From an uncultured Bacteroidota bacterium (GTDB taxonomy: Bacteria; Bacteroidota; Bacteroidia; Chitinophagales; Chitinophagaceae): 64,000 nucleotides of DNA. Every line of letters begins with the position of its first letter. Within the stretch, counting starts at the first letter, position 1. This document shows, piece after piece, positions 7,135 through 15,653 of the stretch. The DNA is taken from the NCBI GenBank assembly GCA_903824665.1, contig CAIJXT010000005.1, forward strand, positions 1 through 64,000. Reading direction: 5' to 3'. The position numbers and the translations under genes were made by a program. The notes under the pieces were generated by a model that worked only from the letters and a program-made list of their open reading frames with translations, searched no databases and was not told where the DNA came from.

Positions 7135-10100
7135 ATGAAAAAACTGATATATCTCTGTGTTCTGCTGATTTCAATAGGAGCAAATTTTAGGGCCAATGCA
7201 ACCACTATTTCGGGCAGCGCATTGGTATGTACCGGACTGAGCACGCCCTTCACTATTGATACCACGGGAGGGGCATGGTCGAGCAGCAATCCGGCAAGAG
7301 CAACAGTAGATGCAGGCACAGGCATTGTCACGGGCATTTCTGCAGGAACAGCTGTAATCAGCTACTCGCTGGTTGGCGCCACCTTTACCAGAGTTGTAAA
7401 TGTGCATACTCAGCCATCTGGTATCACCGGCACCGACATTATTTGTCAGACTGCTTTCACCAATCTTTCAAACCCAATGGGCACACTGGGCACATGGTCG
7501 AGTGGTAATACGTCTGTAGCAACTATCGTATCGAATGGCAAAGCTACTGGTGTGAGTGGCGGCACTGCCATGATCACCTACCGGGTAACAGCCTCCGGTT
7601 GTTTTACCACACGCGAAATAACAATTAACCCTCTGCCATCTGTGATCACTAACCCCGGCGCAACCTGTCCCGGAGGTACTATTGCACTTGTATCGGCCCC
7701 TGCCGGAGGCATCTGGACCAGCGCAAACCCGGCTGTCGCATCCGTTAACGCAGCTACCGGTGCAGCAACAGCGGTATCCAGTGGTTTGACCTCAAATTAC
7801 CTTGTAACCGTAAGCTATACACTGCCTACGGGCTGCCGCAGAGTCACACAGGTAACCGTCAATAGCACACCGGGAACTGTTATTGGCACATTGTCTTTGT
7901 GCACAGGCAGTACATCCGCACTTTTTTCCGGCTCACCGGGAGGTGCCTGGAGCAGCAGTGACATCGATGTAGCTACTATCTCAGCTGGCGGTACAGTAAC
8001 AGGCATAAGCACAGGAACGTCAACAATAAGCTACACCATGGCCGGCGGGTGCGCCAGCAGTGTAGTGGTAACGGTAACCGCTCCTGCGGCTGCCAATACC
8101 GGCAACAGCATAGTGTGCATCGGTCAGACTACTACCCTCAGCAATGCCACCCCAGGTGGCACATGGTCTAGCAGTGCCACATCCAAGGCTTCTGTTAATT
8201 CCGGTACAGGAGTTGTTATGGGCGTCGCGTCCGGAACTGCAAATATCACCTACAACATGGGCGCTGGGTGCAATACGATCACGACTATTGCCGTAGCTGG
8301 CACTGCTGCTATAACCGGCACAGCCAAAGCATGCGCCGGCACCAGCACCACTCTGGCATATGGTGTAGCTGGAGGCACATGGAGCAGCACAGATACGACA
8401 ATTGCCACCATAAATAGCGTTACTGGTGCTGTGACAGGTGTTGCTACAGGTATTACCAACGTCACCTACACACTCAATCCCGGATGTATAAGAACCATTG
8501 CAGTAACGGTAAACAATGCTCCTGCAGCCAATTCAGGAACGTTGATGGCATGTGTAGGCGCACAAACCACACTATCCAACCCCACAGGAGGAGGCACCTG
8601 GTCGAGCAATAGTCCGGGTATTGCATCTGTCGCGTCCAATGGCAAGGTTACAGGCATGTCGGGCGGAAATGCACTGATATCCTACAAAGTAACCGCAACA
8701 GGTTGCTCAGCAGTTTCAGAGGTTACAATTAGCCCGTTGCCTGCTGTTATAAGCAACCCAGCTGCAATTTGCCCGGGCAGTACCAATGTTTTCTCTACCA
8801 CACCCACTGGCGGTGTATGGACCAGCAGCAATGCTGCGGTCGCTACTGTTGACCCTTCGTCAGGAGCTGTTACCGCTACCGGAGGCAGTTCGTCGGCTTT
8901 GCTATTGGCAGTGGTCAGCTATACACTCCCGGCTGGTTGTCTCAGAACCACGCAGGTTACCGTAAACACACAACCCGGTATTATTGTAGGCAATACTACA
9001 CTTTGTGCCGGCCATACATCGGCGCTCACATCGGGCACACCGGGCGGCACATGGAGTTCTGCCTCAGAGGAAGTGGCAACCATTTCGGCAACCGGTGTCG
9101 TATCGGCCATCAGCCCGGGTACATCGGTAATAGCCTACACAGTGGGTACCGGATGCGCCAGAACAACTACAATTAATGTCAACCCCGGACTGGAGGCCAA
9201 CGGCGGCTACAACGTGGTGTGCATCGGCCAGCCTATAACCCTTAGCAATGAAGCGGCCGGCGGAACATGGGCCAGCAGCAATACCACAAAAGCCATTGTA
9301 AACACCGCCACAGGAGTGGTTACCGGCATTGCACTGGGAACCGTAAATATCACTTATAGCTTGGGCAGCGGTTGCTTCAGCGTATCTGAAATAACAGTCA
9401 ACAGCGCAATGCCTGCAATTACAGGTTCACATACGGTATGTGAGCACGGAGAGGCAGAATTGACCCATGAACTTGCCGGAGGATTCTGGAGTACGGAAAG
9501 CGAAAATGTGAATATCTCCGAAAGCGGCACTATGACCGGGACTAGTGCCGGCACTGCCGTTGTTACCTATACTATGGAATATGGATGCTCCAAAACCACT
9601 ACGGTAACCATAAATCCTTTGGCGGCTATAGATGGCAGCTCAGGCCTTTGCTCAGGTTCATTTCTTACACTTTCAGGCGCACCCACTGGTGGCACATGGT
9701 CTAGCGCCGACAATGAAATCGCTACTGTAAACCCCGGCACCGGGAAGGTGTACGGAATCACTGGCGGCGAAGTTGCGATCATTTATACTCTACCCACCGG
9801 ATGCGCTAATGATTACGATATCCGTATCACAGCAACACCAACTGATGCCGGCGAGATCACCGGACCATCAACTGTAAATGCAGGCCTCACGATCGAATTG
9901 GGCAACTCTACCGAATCATTCGGTACATGGTCTTCAGAAAACACAGCTATTGCAACCATCGACGAAAGCGGCATACTCACAGGTTTCGGTGCAGGCACGG
10001 TGACCATCTCATTTGTAATCAGCAACGCCTGCGGCAGTGTTACCGCGACGACAAATATTACAGTAGTCACTCCGGCAAATGGTCTTCACTTCGATGGAGT

Positions 10101-11490
10101 AAATGATGTAGTGGTGATCGGCAACCCGATACCAACAGGTTCGTCTTACACCAAGGAAGCATGGGTATACTCCAACTCCAACGCGGTGAACGCCAACATC
10201 ATTTCATCTCTCAACGCACCATTCTGGATCAATACCGGCTACCTGACGGCAGGCCAGGCAGGATCTTACGTACTTGTAGCTGATGCTACACCAATACCTG
10301 AAAATACCTGGGTACATGTTGCAGTGACATATGATGCGGGCACAACCACCATGAAACTCTACCGCAACGGATCGCTGGTCGCAACAAATACGTCCGTTAG
10401 CGGATACACAACCGAGACAACCCAGTTGGGCGCACACTTCAACACCGTAAGCCTGTTGCAAGGCGCACTGGACGAAGTGCGCATATGGAACCGTGCTTTG
10501 TGTGGCGATGAGCTGCAAAACAACATGAACTGCCAACTGGCACTACCCCAAACGGGCCTGTTGGTATACTACCGACTGAATCAGGGTATTGCCAATGGCA
10601 CCAATACCGGCGTCGCGACAGCATACGACTCCAGTGGCAACGGCAATAATGGTACGCTACGCAACTTCGCCCTGTCGGGCACCACATCCAACTGGGTATC
10701 AGGCACCACCTCCGGCTCTTGCACTGTTTGGAACAGACCGGAAGTGAGCATAACCTTTGATGGCCCTACAACCATTTGTACCGGCGGATCACTTTTACTC
10801 ACAGCAACAGGCGCACCCACCGGCTACGCAATGCAATGGAAGCGGAACGGCAGCACCCTGTCAGGAGCTACCAACAGCACCTACACTGCCACCGAATCAG
10901 GAACTTTCACCGTCAACATCACTGGTCCGGGCGGCTGTTTCGTTGTTTCTGATGGCGTTTTGGTGTCGTTTACCAGCTCGCCCGACGCTGGCTCTATCTC
11001 TGGCGGCAGTGCGGTAGGTGTGGGTGGTACACTCAGCCTCTCCAGCACGTCAGGCGGCGGCGTCTGGTCCTCTTCCAACAATGAAGTTGCCTCCGTAAAT
11101 GCCGAAGGTGTAGTCAGCGGAATCACATCCGGAAGCGTTACAATATCCTATATAGTATTCACCAGTTGTGGCAACGACACCTCAAGCACGCCTGTTTTTG
11201 TAGGTGTCACCAAGCCGGGTATTACTGCTGCCGACCCAAATGAAATACTTCAGGCAACACCATTTGCAGTTACCCCAAACCCCAGCCGTGGTGTACTCTG
11301 CGTCAAGGCGCCGTCGGCGGGTTCCATCACGCTCTATACTATCGATGGGCGAGAAATAAAACAATACTTTACCAAAACAGTTCAATCGTCTATTACACTG
11401 CCGGCATCACTTGCGAGAGGAGTATACCTGCTGCGTTTCAGGGGCGCAGATGGTAGCAATATGATAGAGAAAGTGGTATTCGAACCATAG
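7135..11490 (+). CDS. Giant BIG2-repeat/LamG surface protein with T9SS sorting domain
   Basis: A 1451-residue exported protein, probably displayed on or released from the cell surface. Signal peptide (1-23) is followed by 13 BIG2/Ig-like repeats of 70-78 residues, each marked by a GG-x-W-[ST]-S core, Val-Thr-Gly-[IV] and a ...SYT..xGC strand. Next come a LamG/concanavalin-like domain (about 983-1165, LHFDGVNDVVVIG to the ALDEVRIWNRAL motif), an Ig-like domain (about 1205-1285), a 14th BIG2 repeat, and a type A T9SS sorting domain (about 1375-1451, PNPSRG ... LARGVYLLRF). Repeat spacing shows that a 1104-bp, five-repeat block was duplicated. It is monocistronic with its own promoter and terminator. 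An adhesin or glycan-binding role is inferred from architecture only. Confidence 0.88.
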   Translation: MKKLIYLCVLLISIGANFRANATTISGSALVCTGLSTPFTIDTTGGAWSSSNPARATVDAGTGIVTGISAGTAVISYSLVGATFTRVVNVHTQPSGITGTDIICQTAFTNLSNPMGTLGTWSSGNTSVATIVSNGKATGVSGGTAMITYRVTASGCFTTREITINPLPSVITNPGATCPGGTIALVSAPAGGIWTSANPAVASVNAATGAATAVSSGLTSNYLVTVSYTLPTGCRRVTQVTVNSTPGTVIGTLSLCTGSTSALFSGSPGGAWSSSDIDVATISAGGTVTGISTGTSTISYTMAGGCASSVVVTVTAPAAANTGNSIVCIGQTTTLSNATPGGTWSSSATSKASVNSGTGVVMGVASGTANITYNMGAGCNTITTIAVAGTAAITGTAKACAGTSTTLAYGVAGGTWSSTDTTIATINSVTGAVTGVATGITNVTYTLNPGCIRTIAVTVNNAPAANSGTLMACVGAQTTLSNPTGGGTWSSNSPGIASVASNGKVTGMSGGNALISYKVTATGCSAVSEVTISPLPAVISNPAAICPGSTNVFSTTPTGGVWTSSNAAVATVDPSSGAVTATGGSSSALLLAVVSYTLPAGCLRTTQVTVNTQPGIIVGNTTLCAGHTSALTSGTPGGTWSSASEEVATISATGVVSAISPGTSVIAYTVGTGCARTTTINVNPGLEANGGYNVVCIGQPITLSNEAAGGTWASSNTTKAIVNTATGVVTGIALGTVNITYSLGSGCFSVSEITVNSAMPAITGSHTVCEHGEAELTHELAGGFWSTESENVNISESGTMTGTSAGTAVVTYTMEYGCSKTTTVTINPLAAIDGSSGLCSGSFLTLSGAPTGGTWSSADNEIATVNPGTGKVYGITGGEVAIIYTLPTGCANDYDIRITATPTDAGEITGPSTVNAGLTIELGNSTESFGTWSSENTAIATIDESGILTGFGAGTVTISFVISNACGSVTATTNITVVTPANGLHFDGVNDVVVIGNPIPTGSSYTKEAWVYSNSNAVNANIISSLNAPFWINTGYLTAGQAGSYVLVADATPIPENTWVHVAVTYDAGTTTMKLYRNGSLVATNTSVSGYTTETTQLGAHFNTVSLLQGALDEVRIWNRALCGDELQNNMNCQLALPQTGLLVYYRLNQGIANGTNTGVATAYDSSGNGNNGTLRNFALSGTTSNWVSGTTSGSCTVWNRPEVSITFDGPTTICTGGSLLLTATGAPTGYAMQWKRNGSTLSGATNSTYTATESGTFTVNITGPGGCFVVSDGVLVSFTSSPDAGSISGGSAVGVGGTLSLSSTSGGGVWSSSNNEVASVNAEGVVSGITSGSVTISYIVFTSCGNDTSSTPVFVGVTKPGITAADPNEILQATPFAVTPNPSRGVLCVKAPSAGSITLYTIDGREIKQYFTKTVQSSITLPASLARGVYLLRFRGADGSNMIEKVVFEP
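7276..9489 (+). repeat. Tandem BIG2 coding repeats with five-unit higher-order period
   Basis: The core tryptophan codons of repeats 1-11 start at 7276, 7495, 7714, 7948, 8164, 8380, 8599, 8818, 9052, 9268 and 9487. The spacings run 219, 219, 234, 216, 216 and then 219, 219, 234, 216, 219. Repeats 1-5 and 6-10 are therefore each offset by exactly 1104 bases, and corresponding repeats share private motifs, for example VCIGQ in repeats 5 and 10 and CPG in repeats 3 and 8. Confidence 0.9.
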
Positions 11491-11516
11491 CATCACTTCA
11501 ATACACCAATGACACT

Positions 11517-11550
11517 CAGCCCCGGGAACCATAGCCCGGGGCTGTTTTTT
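11517..11550 (+). terminator. Terminator after the BIG2-repeat gene
   Basis: A perfect 10-bp stem CAGCCCCGGG/CCCGGGGCTG (11517-11526 and 11535-11544) with an 8-base loop, followed by six T residues; 26 bases after the stop codon. Confidence 0.92.
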
Positions 11551-11594
11551 GCCATAGCTTTCTAAATGCTGTCTAACCACACATCTGTTACATA

Positions 11595-11624
11595 GCGATG
11601 CCGCCCATAAGCGGGCGGCATCGC
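11595..11624. other. Perfect 12-bp hairpin between convergent genes
   Basis: GCGATGCCGCCC pairs perfectly with GGGCGGCATCGC around a 6-base loop. It lies 38 bases past the glnN stop on the minus strand, but neither side has a T-run, so it is not a classical terminator. It may be an mRNA 3'-end stabilising structure or a degenerate terminator. Confidence 0.6.
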
Positions 11625-11662
11625 GGCAAACTCTGTATTAATGTAGGGACTACTACCCTGCT

Positions 11663-13858
11663 CTACCTCATGAACAACAGCTCACGATACTTAGGCAGCG
11701 GCCACAACTTGTCGTCTACAATCAGCTCCAGCTTGTCGGCATGGTAACGGATGGTGTCAAAATGTGGCTTCACTTCGTGGCAATACATCAGTGCACGTTT
11801 GTGAATATCTTCCGTATTATTGGCAACCTTACGGGCTTCAATCATAGCCTCTACATGATCGTTGATGTGCTGTATATGATCGCTGATGATCTCTGCGAGG
11901 TTCAGCTGCGCTTTGTACGACTTTTTATCAAGGCCTATTTCCTTCAGTCCGCGTATATTTTCTATCAGCGTGTTCTGGTAATTGATAGCGGCAGGTAATA
12001 CGTGGTTGGTAGCGATGTAACCCAGTATACGGGCTTCTATCTGCACCTTCTTCACATAGTCTTCCAGCATGATCTCATGACGCGCTTCGAGCTCACGTTT
12101 TGTAAAGATGTTGTTGCCGTAGAACAGGTCCTTTGCTTTGTCGGTAACATAAGCATCCAGTGCTTCAGGTGTGGTTTTGAAGTTGTTGAGCCCACGGCGC
12201 TTAGCTTCCTCAGCCCACTCTTCGCTATAGTTGTCACCTTCAAACCTGATCTTGTTAGATGCGGTGATGTAAGACCTCAGGATCTGCAATACTGCTATTT
12301 CCTTCTTCTCACCTTTCTCTATCAGTGCGTCTACTTCTATCTTGAACTGTTTCAGCGTTTCTGCCATGATTGTGTTGAGCACTACCATTGGCGAGCCACA
12401 GTTGGCCGATGACCCAACCGCCCTGAATTCGAACTTATTGCCGGTGAAGGCGAACGGACTGGTACGGTTACGGTCGGTGTTGTCCATAAACAACTCCGGA
12501 ATGTGTTTGTGAATATCGAGCTTCAATATTACTTCATCCTGCTCGCTGAATTTTTCTTTTACCCTTGTCTCTACTTCGTTGAGCACCTCTGTAAGGTACT
12601 TGCCAATGTATACCGATATGATGGCCGGTGGCGCTTCGTTGGCACCCAGGCGGTGATCGTTGTTGGCCGATGCGATGGCTCCACGCAGCAAATCAGCATA
12701 ATCATGTACCGCCTTTATCGTGTTCACGAAGAAGGTCAGGAACATCAGGTTGGTACGTGGTGTTTTACCCGGCGACAGCAGATTGATGCCGGTATCAGTA
12801 GCAAGGCTCCAGTTGTTATGCTTGCCCGATCCGTTTACACCTGCAAATGGTTTCTCGTGCAGCAGTGCCTTCAGCTTGTGGCGCTTGGCTACCTTGGCCA
12901 TCACATCCATCAGCAGTGTATTATGATCCACCGCTATGTTCACTTCTTCGAAGATAGGTGCACACTCAAACTGGCAGGGAGCTACCTCATTGTGGCGCGT
13001 ACGCAGCGGAATGCCCAGCTTGTACGACTCCTGTTCGAAGTCCTGCATAAAGGCAAACACACGCTCAGGTATAGAGCCAAAGTAGTGATCCTCCAGCTGC
13101 TGGCCCTTTGCGGGGCTGTGTCCCAGCAATGTTCTGCCACACATCAGCAGGTCGGGGCGGGCATTGGCAAGGGTTTCATCTATTACGAAGTACTCCTGCT
13201 CCCAGCCCAGCGTAGCTACTACCTTATTTACATTCTTGTCAAAGTAATGACATACATCTACAGCTGCTTTGTCCAGGGCGCCTATAGATTTCAGCAATGG
13301 TGCCTTATAATCCAGCGACTCGCCGTTGTAGGCTATAAATATAGTAGGTATGCACAACGTTTTGCCAGAGCCGGCCTCCATGATGAATGCCGGAGACGAT
13401 GGATCCCATGCAGTATAGCCGCGTGCCTCAAACGTGGCACGGATACCACCATTGGGGAAGCTCGATGCGTCGGGCTCCTGCTGTATCAGTGCATCACCAT
13501 CAAACAACTCTATGGCAGTACCATCACTTTTGATCGTAAAGAAAGAATCGTGCTTTTCGGCGGTGGTGCCGGTAAGTGGCTGAAACCAGTGCGTGAAGTG
13601 TGTAACACCACGCTCCTCTGCCCATGCCTTCATGCTCGCAGCTACCTGATCGGCCATACGACGGTCGATTTTAGAACCTGTTTTTGCCGAGTTCATCAGG
13701 CTTTTATAAGCCTCATCGCTCAGGTATTCACGCATGGTACGCCCCGTGAATACATTGCTGGCAAACATAGTCGTTATCTTCTTCTCGCTGTAGCCGGAGA
13801 TCTTTTTGTCTTCTCCTGCAGCCAATGCCTGTAAGGCCTGAAAACGTAGTGTTGACAT
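11663..13858 (-). CDS. glnN: Glutamine synthetase type III
   Basis: Catalyses ATP-dependent condensation of glutamate and ammonium to glutamine in the cytoplasm, the main ammonium assimilation step. At 731 residues it has the length of the GSIII class rather than GSI (~470). Family features are visible: N-terminal FASNVFTGRTMREYL, the GSIII-type HFTHWFQPLTG segment, RTRHNEVAPCQFECAP, the glutamate-binding NGSGKHNNWS loop (about 341-351) and FRAVGSSANC near residue 480. It is monocistronic, with its own promoter (13875-13904) only a few bases before the ATG. No PII gene is adjacent. Regulation by nitrogen is likely for the family but is not shown here. Confidence 0.97.
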   Translation of the reverse strand: MSTLRFQALQALAAGEDKKISGYSEKKITTMFASNVFTGRTMREYLSDEAYKSLMNSAKTGSKIDRRMADQVAASMKAWAEERGVTHFTHWFQPLTGTTAEKHDSFFTIKSDGTAIELFDGDALIQQEPDASSFPNGGIRATFEARGYTAWDPSSPAFIMEAGSGKTLCIPTIFIAYNGESLDYKAPLLKSIGALDKAAVDVCHYFDKNVNKVVATLGWEQEYFVIDETLANARPDLLMCGRTLLGHSPAKGQQLEDHYFGSIPERVFAFMQDFEQESYKLGIPLRTRHNEVAPCQFECAPIFEEVNIAVDHNTLLMDVMAKVAKRHKLKALLHEKPFAGVNGSGKHNNWSLATDTGINLLSPGKTPRTNLMFLTFFVNTIKAVHDYADLLRGAIASANNDHRLGANEAPPAIISVYIGKYLTEVLNEVETRVKEKFSEQDEVILKLDIHKHIPELFMDNTDRNRTSPFAFTGNKFEFRAVGSSANCGSPMVVLNTIMAETLKQFKIEVDALIEKGEKKEIAVLQILRSYITASNKIRFEGDNYSEEWAEEAKRRGLNNFKTTPEALDAYVTDKAKDLFYGNNIFTKRELEARHEIMLEDYVKKVQIEARILGYIATNHVLPAAINYQNTLIENIRGLKEIGLDKKSYKAQLNLAEIISDHIQHINDHVEAMIEARKVANNTEDIHKRALMYCHEVKPHFDTIRYHADKLELIVDDKLWPLPKYRELLFMR

Positions 13859-13874
13859 AATATTAAATTTTACA

Positions 13875-13904
13875 CAAATTTAGCTGATTTTTGAAATTTT
13901 CAAA
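13875..13904 (-). promoter_or_regulatory. Promoter of glnN
   Basis: On the minus strand TTTG (13904-13901) is followed after 18 bases by TAAATTTG (13882-13875), a near-perfect Bacteroidota sigma-ABfr promoter. The predicted start of transcription lies about 10 bases before the glnN ATG, implying a very short leader. Confidence 0.75.
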
Positions 13905-14086
13905 CTTTTTTCGCGCAATTTTTAAAAATAATCAACATTGCATTTATTCTTACTATTTACACAGTCCGGCTACATTTAGCATAAAAACGACACAAAATAT
14001 TGATAATCAATACAAAACAACAACCGTTAGCAATTTTGGGTCGCCCAAAACACATTGTTTGTATTTTTACCATACATTATGTTTTT

Positions 14087-14127
14087 CAGAAAAAGTGCCA
14101 GAACCATACAAAAAATGGCACTGGCAC
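14087..14127 (-). terminator. Probable terminator of the twin six-cysteine gene
   Basis: On the minus strand GTGCCAG pairs with CTGGCAC (14127-14121 with 14101-14095). A short inner CCAT/ATGG helix lies between, and TTTTT follows. It lies about 30 bases after the stop codon. Confidence 0.6.
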
Positions 14128-14157
14128 TATAAAAAGCATTTTTAAAAACCATTCGGT

Positions 14158-14601
14158 TTAATGACAACATACATGGTAGCCATTATGCCCCTTGCATACC
14201 TTATAATTCTGCGCATGTTCGGTTTTGTAACAATAGGTTTTATCACCTACGGTTTTGCATACATGCTTTTCGGTGTGTCCGCATTTATGGTCAGCGGCAT
14301 GATCGGTCTCTTCATCCTCGTAGCGAGATGTATATGTGGTGTATACCGGCAATGCCTCCTCGTGCACAGTATACGGTGCATCATACGCATTGGGCTGCAC
14401 CCCGTTTCCGCAACATACGTAGTAGCCAGCGGCACCCTTGCATATTTTGTAATTCTGTGCATAATCGGTTTTGTAACAACTGCTCTGTCCGCCATATGTT
14501 TTACATACGTGACCATCGTTGGTACCACATTTTTTGGCCTGGGCCATCGCGCCAGTGCCTGCAAAGGCTATTACCGCCAGTGCCATCATTAACTTTTTCA
14601 T
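14158..14601 (-). CDS. Secreted protein with two identical-pattern six-cysteine domains
   Basis: A 147-residue exported protein starting at the ATG at 14601 (MKKLMMALAVIAF...); the longer frame to 14640 has no signal-like start. After the signal peptide two domains of about 40 residues each follow the same pattern C-x7-C-x8-C-x11-C-x8-C-C. They share HVCKT, CYKT, AQNYK and CKG, so they arose by duplication. A charged, Tyr/Glu-rich linker of about 35 residues (EEALPVYTTYTSRYEDEE) separates them. The even number of cysteines suggests three disulfides per domain in the periplasm or outside the cell. The second domain ends in CCH and is His-rich (KCGHTEKH), so metal binding is also possible. I do not recognise the family; function unknown. 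Confidence 0.8.
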   Translation of the reverse strand: MKKLMMALAVIAFAGTGAMAQAKKCGTNDGHVCKTYGGQSSCYKTDYAQNYKICKGAAGYYVCCGNGVQPNAYDAPYTVHEEALPVYTTYTSRYEDEETDHAADHKCGHTEKHVCKTVGDKTYCYKTEHAQNYKVCKGHNGYHVCCH

Positions 14602-14826
14602 AGAATCTGTTTTTAGAGTGAGGGAATCAATGTTTATCAATACAAATGCGGCAAATACCGTTCCCCATATCGTTAATTGAATGGTAAATACTCAAAAAAT
14701 ATTTGATTATGAACTGATTACACTAACAAATATTATTTAAAATATCTTCACCACAACAACTATCGAAGTTACCGGGCCATAGGCAGGCCCGCAGGGAGGC
14801 AATAGTGTAGAACAGATTCCCCTGTA

Positions 14827-15450
14827 CTACTCCCCATGCCCCACAATATACGAGCAGGCAAAGTCTGGCGTGATGAAGTTGCGGGTGCTTACCTCCTGTT
14901 GTGTCTCATTGGCACCACAGTTTATCGTGAGCAGGTACTCATCTGCAGCGGCGGCAAAACTACTTATGGGCAGGTGCTGAATGAAATCTACCCCGCGCTT
15001 CCCGTTCCATTTATATACACTCTCCTTGGCACACCATGCAAGGGTCAGCAGCTGCGGGTCCCCGCCAAAGAATAGCTGCTCTGCAGCCGACAGATACTTG
15101 TGCTGTATGGCTGCTATGCGTGGGTGGTAGGTTTGTATGTCTATGCCCGTTTCGCTGTGCGGATCTATGACCGCCGCTATGTAGGGCCACGAGTGCGATA
15201 CGGAGAAATAAAAATCACCGGTTTCGAGCCGCGGCTTGTCGTGCATGTCTTTTACTATGCGGTGCACCGGAAAATCGTGCTGCAACTGTCGCAGCAGATA
15301 CCTGCCGGCCAGATGCTCTATACGGCGCTTATCATTCCGGATATCTGGCTGCAGCCCCGTACCGGCTACAAAAAACGCCTCGTCCTCTGCCACCTGCCAG
15401 ATGGCAGCCAACCCATGCGACCCTATATTCCAGGCTTTGAAAAGCGGCAT
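14827..15450 (-). CDS. 4'-phosphopantetheinyl transferase (Sfp type)
   Basis: Transfers the phosphopantetheine arm from CoA to a conserved serine of acyl or peptidyl carrier proteins. At 207 residues it matches the Sfp/AcpT-like group. The three signature motifs are visible: FSVSHSWP (about 83-90), the Mg-binding GIDIQ (about 101-105) and WCAKESVYKWNG (about 138-149). No carrier-protein, NRPS or PKS genes lie nearby, so its target could be the primary fatty-acid ACP or a cluster elsewhere. A TACCTTTG box lies only 5 bases before the ATG, too close for a normal leader, so the promoter is unclear. Confidence 0.9.
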   Translation of the reverse strand: MPLFKAWNIGSHGLAAIWQVAEDEAFFVAGTGLQPDIRNDKRRIEHLAGRYLLRQLQHDFPVHRIVKDMHDKPRLETGDFYFSVSHSWPYIAAVIDPHSETGIDIQTYHPRIAAIQHKYLSAAEQLFFGGDPQLLTLAWCAKESVYKWNGKRGVDFIQHLPISSFAAAADEYLLTINCGANETQQEVSTRNFITPDFACSYIVGHGE

Positions 15451-15617
15451 TCAGCAAAGGTAAGCATTGCCCGACAGAGGTGGCGCCGGCACCACGATAA
15501 AGACCCGAAACGGTAAAATTGCGCACATTCGTTGCTATTATTGAATTGTGCATGTTTGCACACATAATAATTGACAATCAATTACTTATGTCATATTTAC
15601 ACAAAAAATTTTGCACA

Positions 15618-15634
15618 CTTTTTGCGCACTTTTG
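15618..15634 (-). repeat. 17-bp motif shared with 18046-18062
   Basis: On the minus strand this reads CAAAAGTGCGCAAAAAG, identical to the plus-strand sequence at 18046-18062. It lies in the 203-base gap upstream of the phosphopantetheinyl transferase. Otherwise that gap shows only AT-rich sequence with further GCGCA words (15519, 15624). Confidence 0.7.
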
Positions 15635-15653
15635 TATATGGCTCAGATTTTAG

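Noticed and set aside
7276..9489. Regular repeats that could suggest a CRISPR array
   Set aside because: The periodicity of 210-234 bases is protein-coding, varies in sequence, and matches BIG2 domains; no short identical repeats or spacers.
12503..13834. Long open frame (443 codons) opposite glnN
   Set aside because: It lies entirely inside glutamine synthetase, has a Cys/Tyr/Gln-rich composition unlike a natural protein, and has no start context. It is a shadow of the real gene.
15455..15462. TACCTTTG box as promoter of the phosphopantetheinyl transferase
   Set aside because: It ends only 5 bases before the ATG, which would place the transcript start within the start codon; no -33 element.
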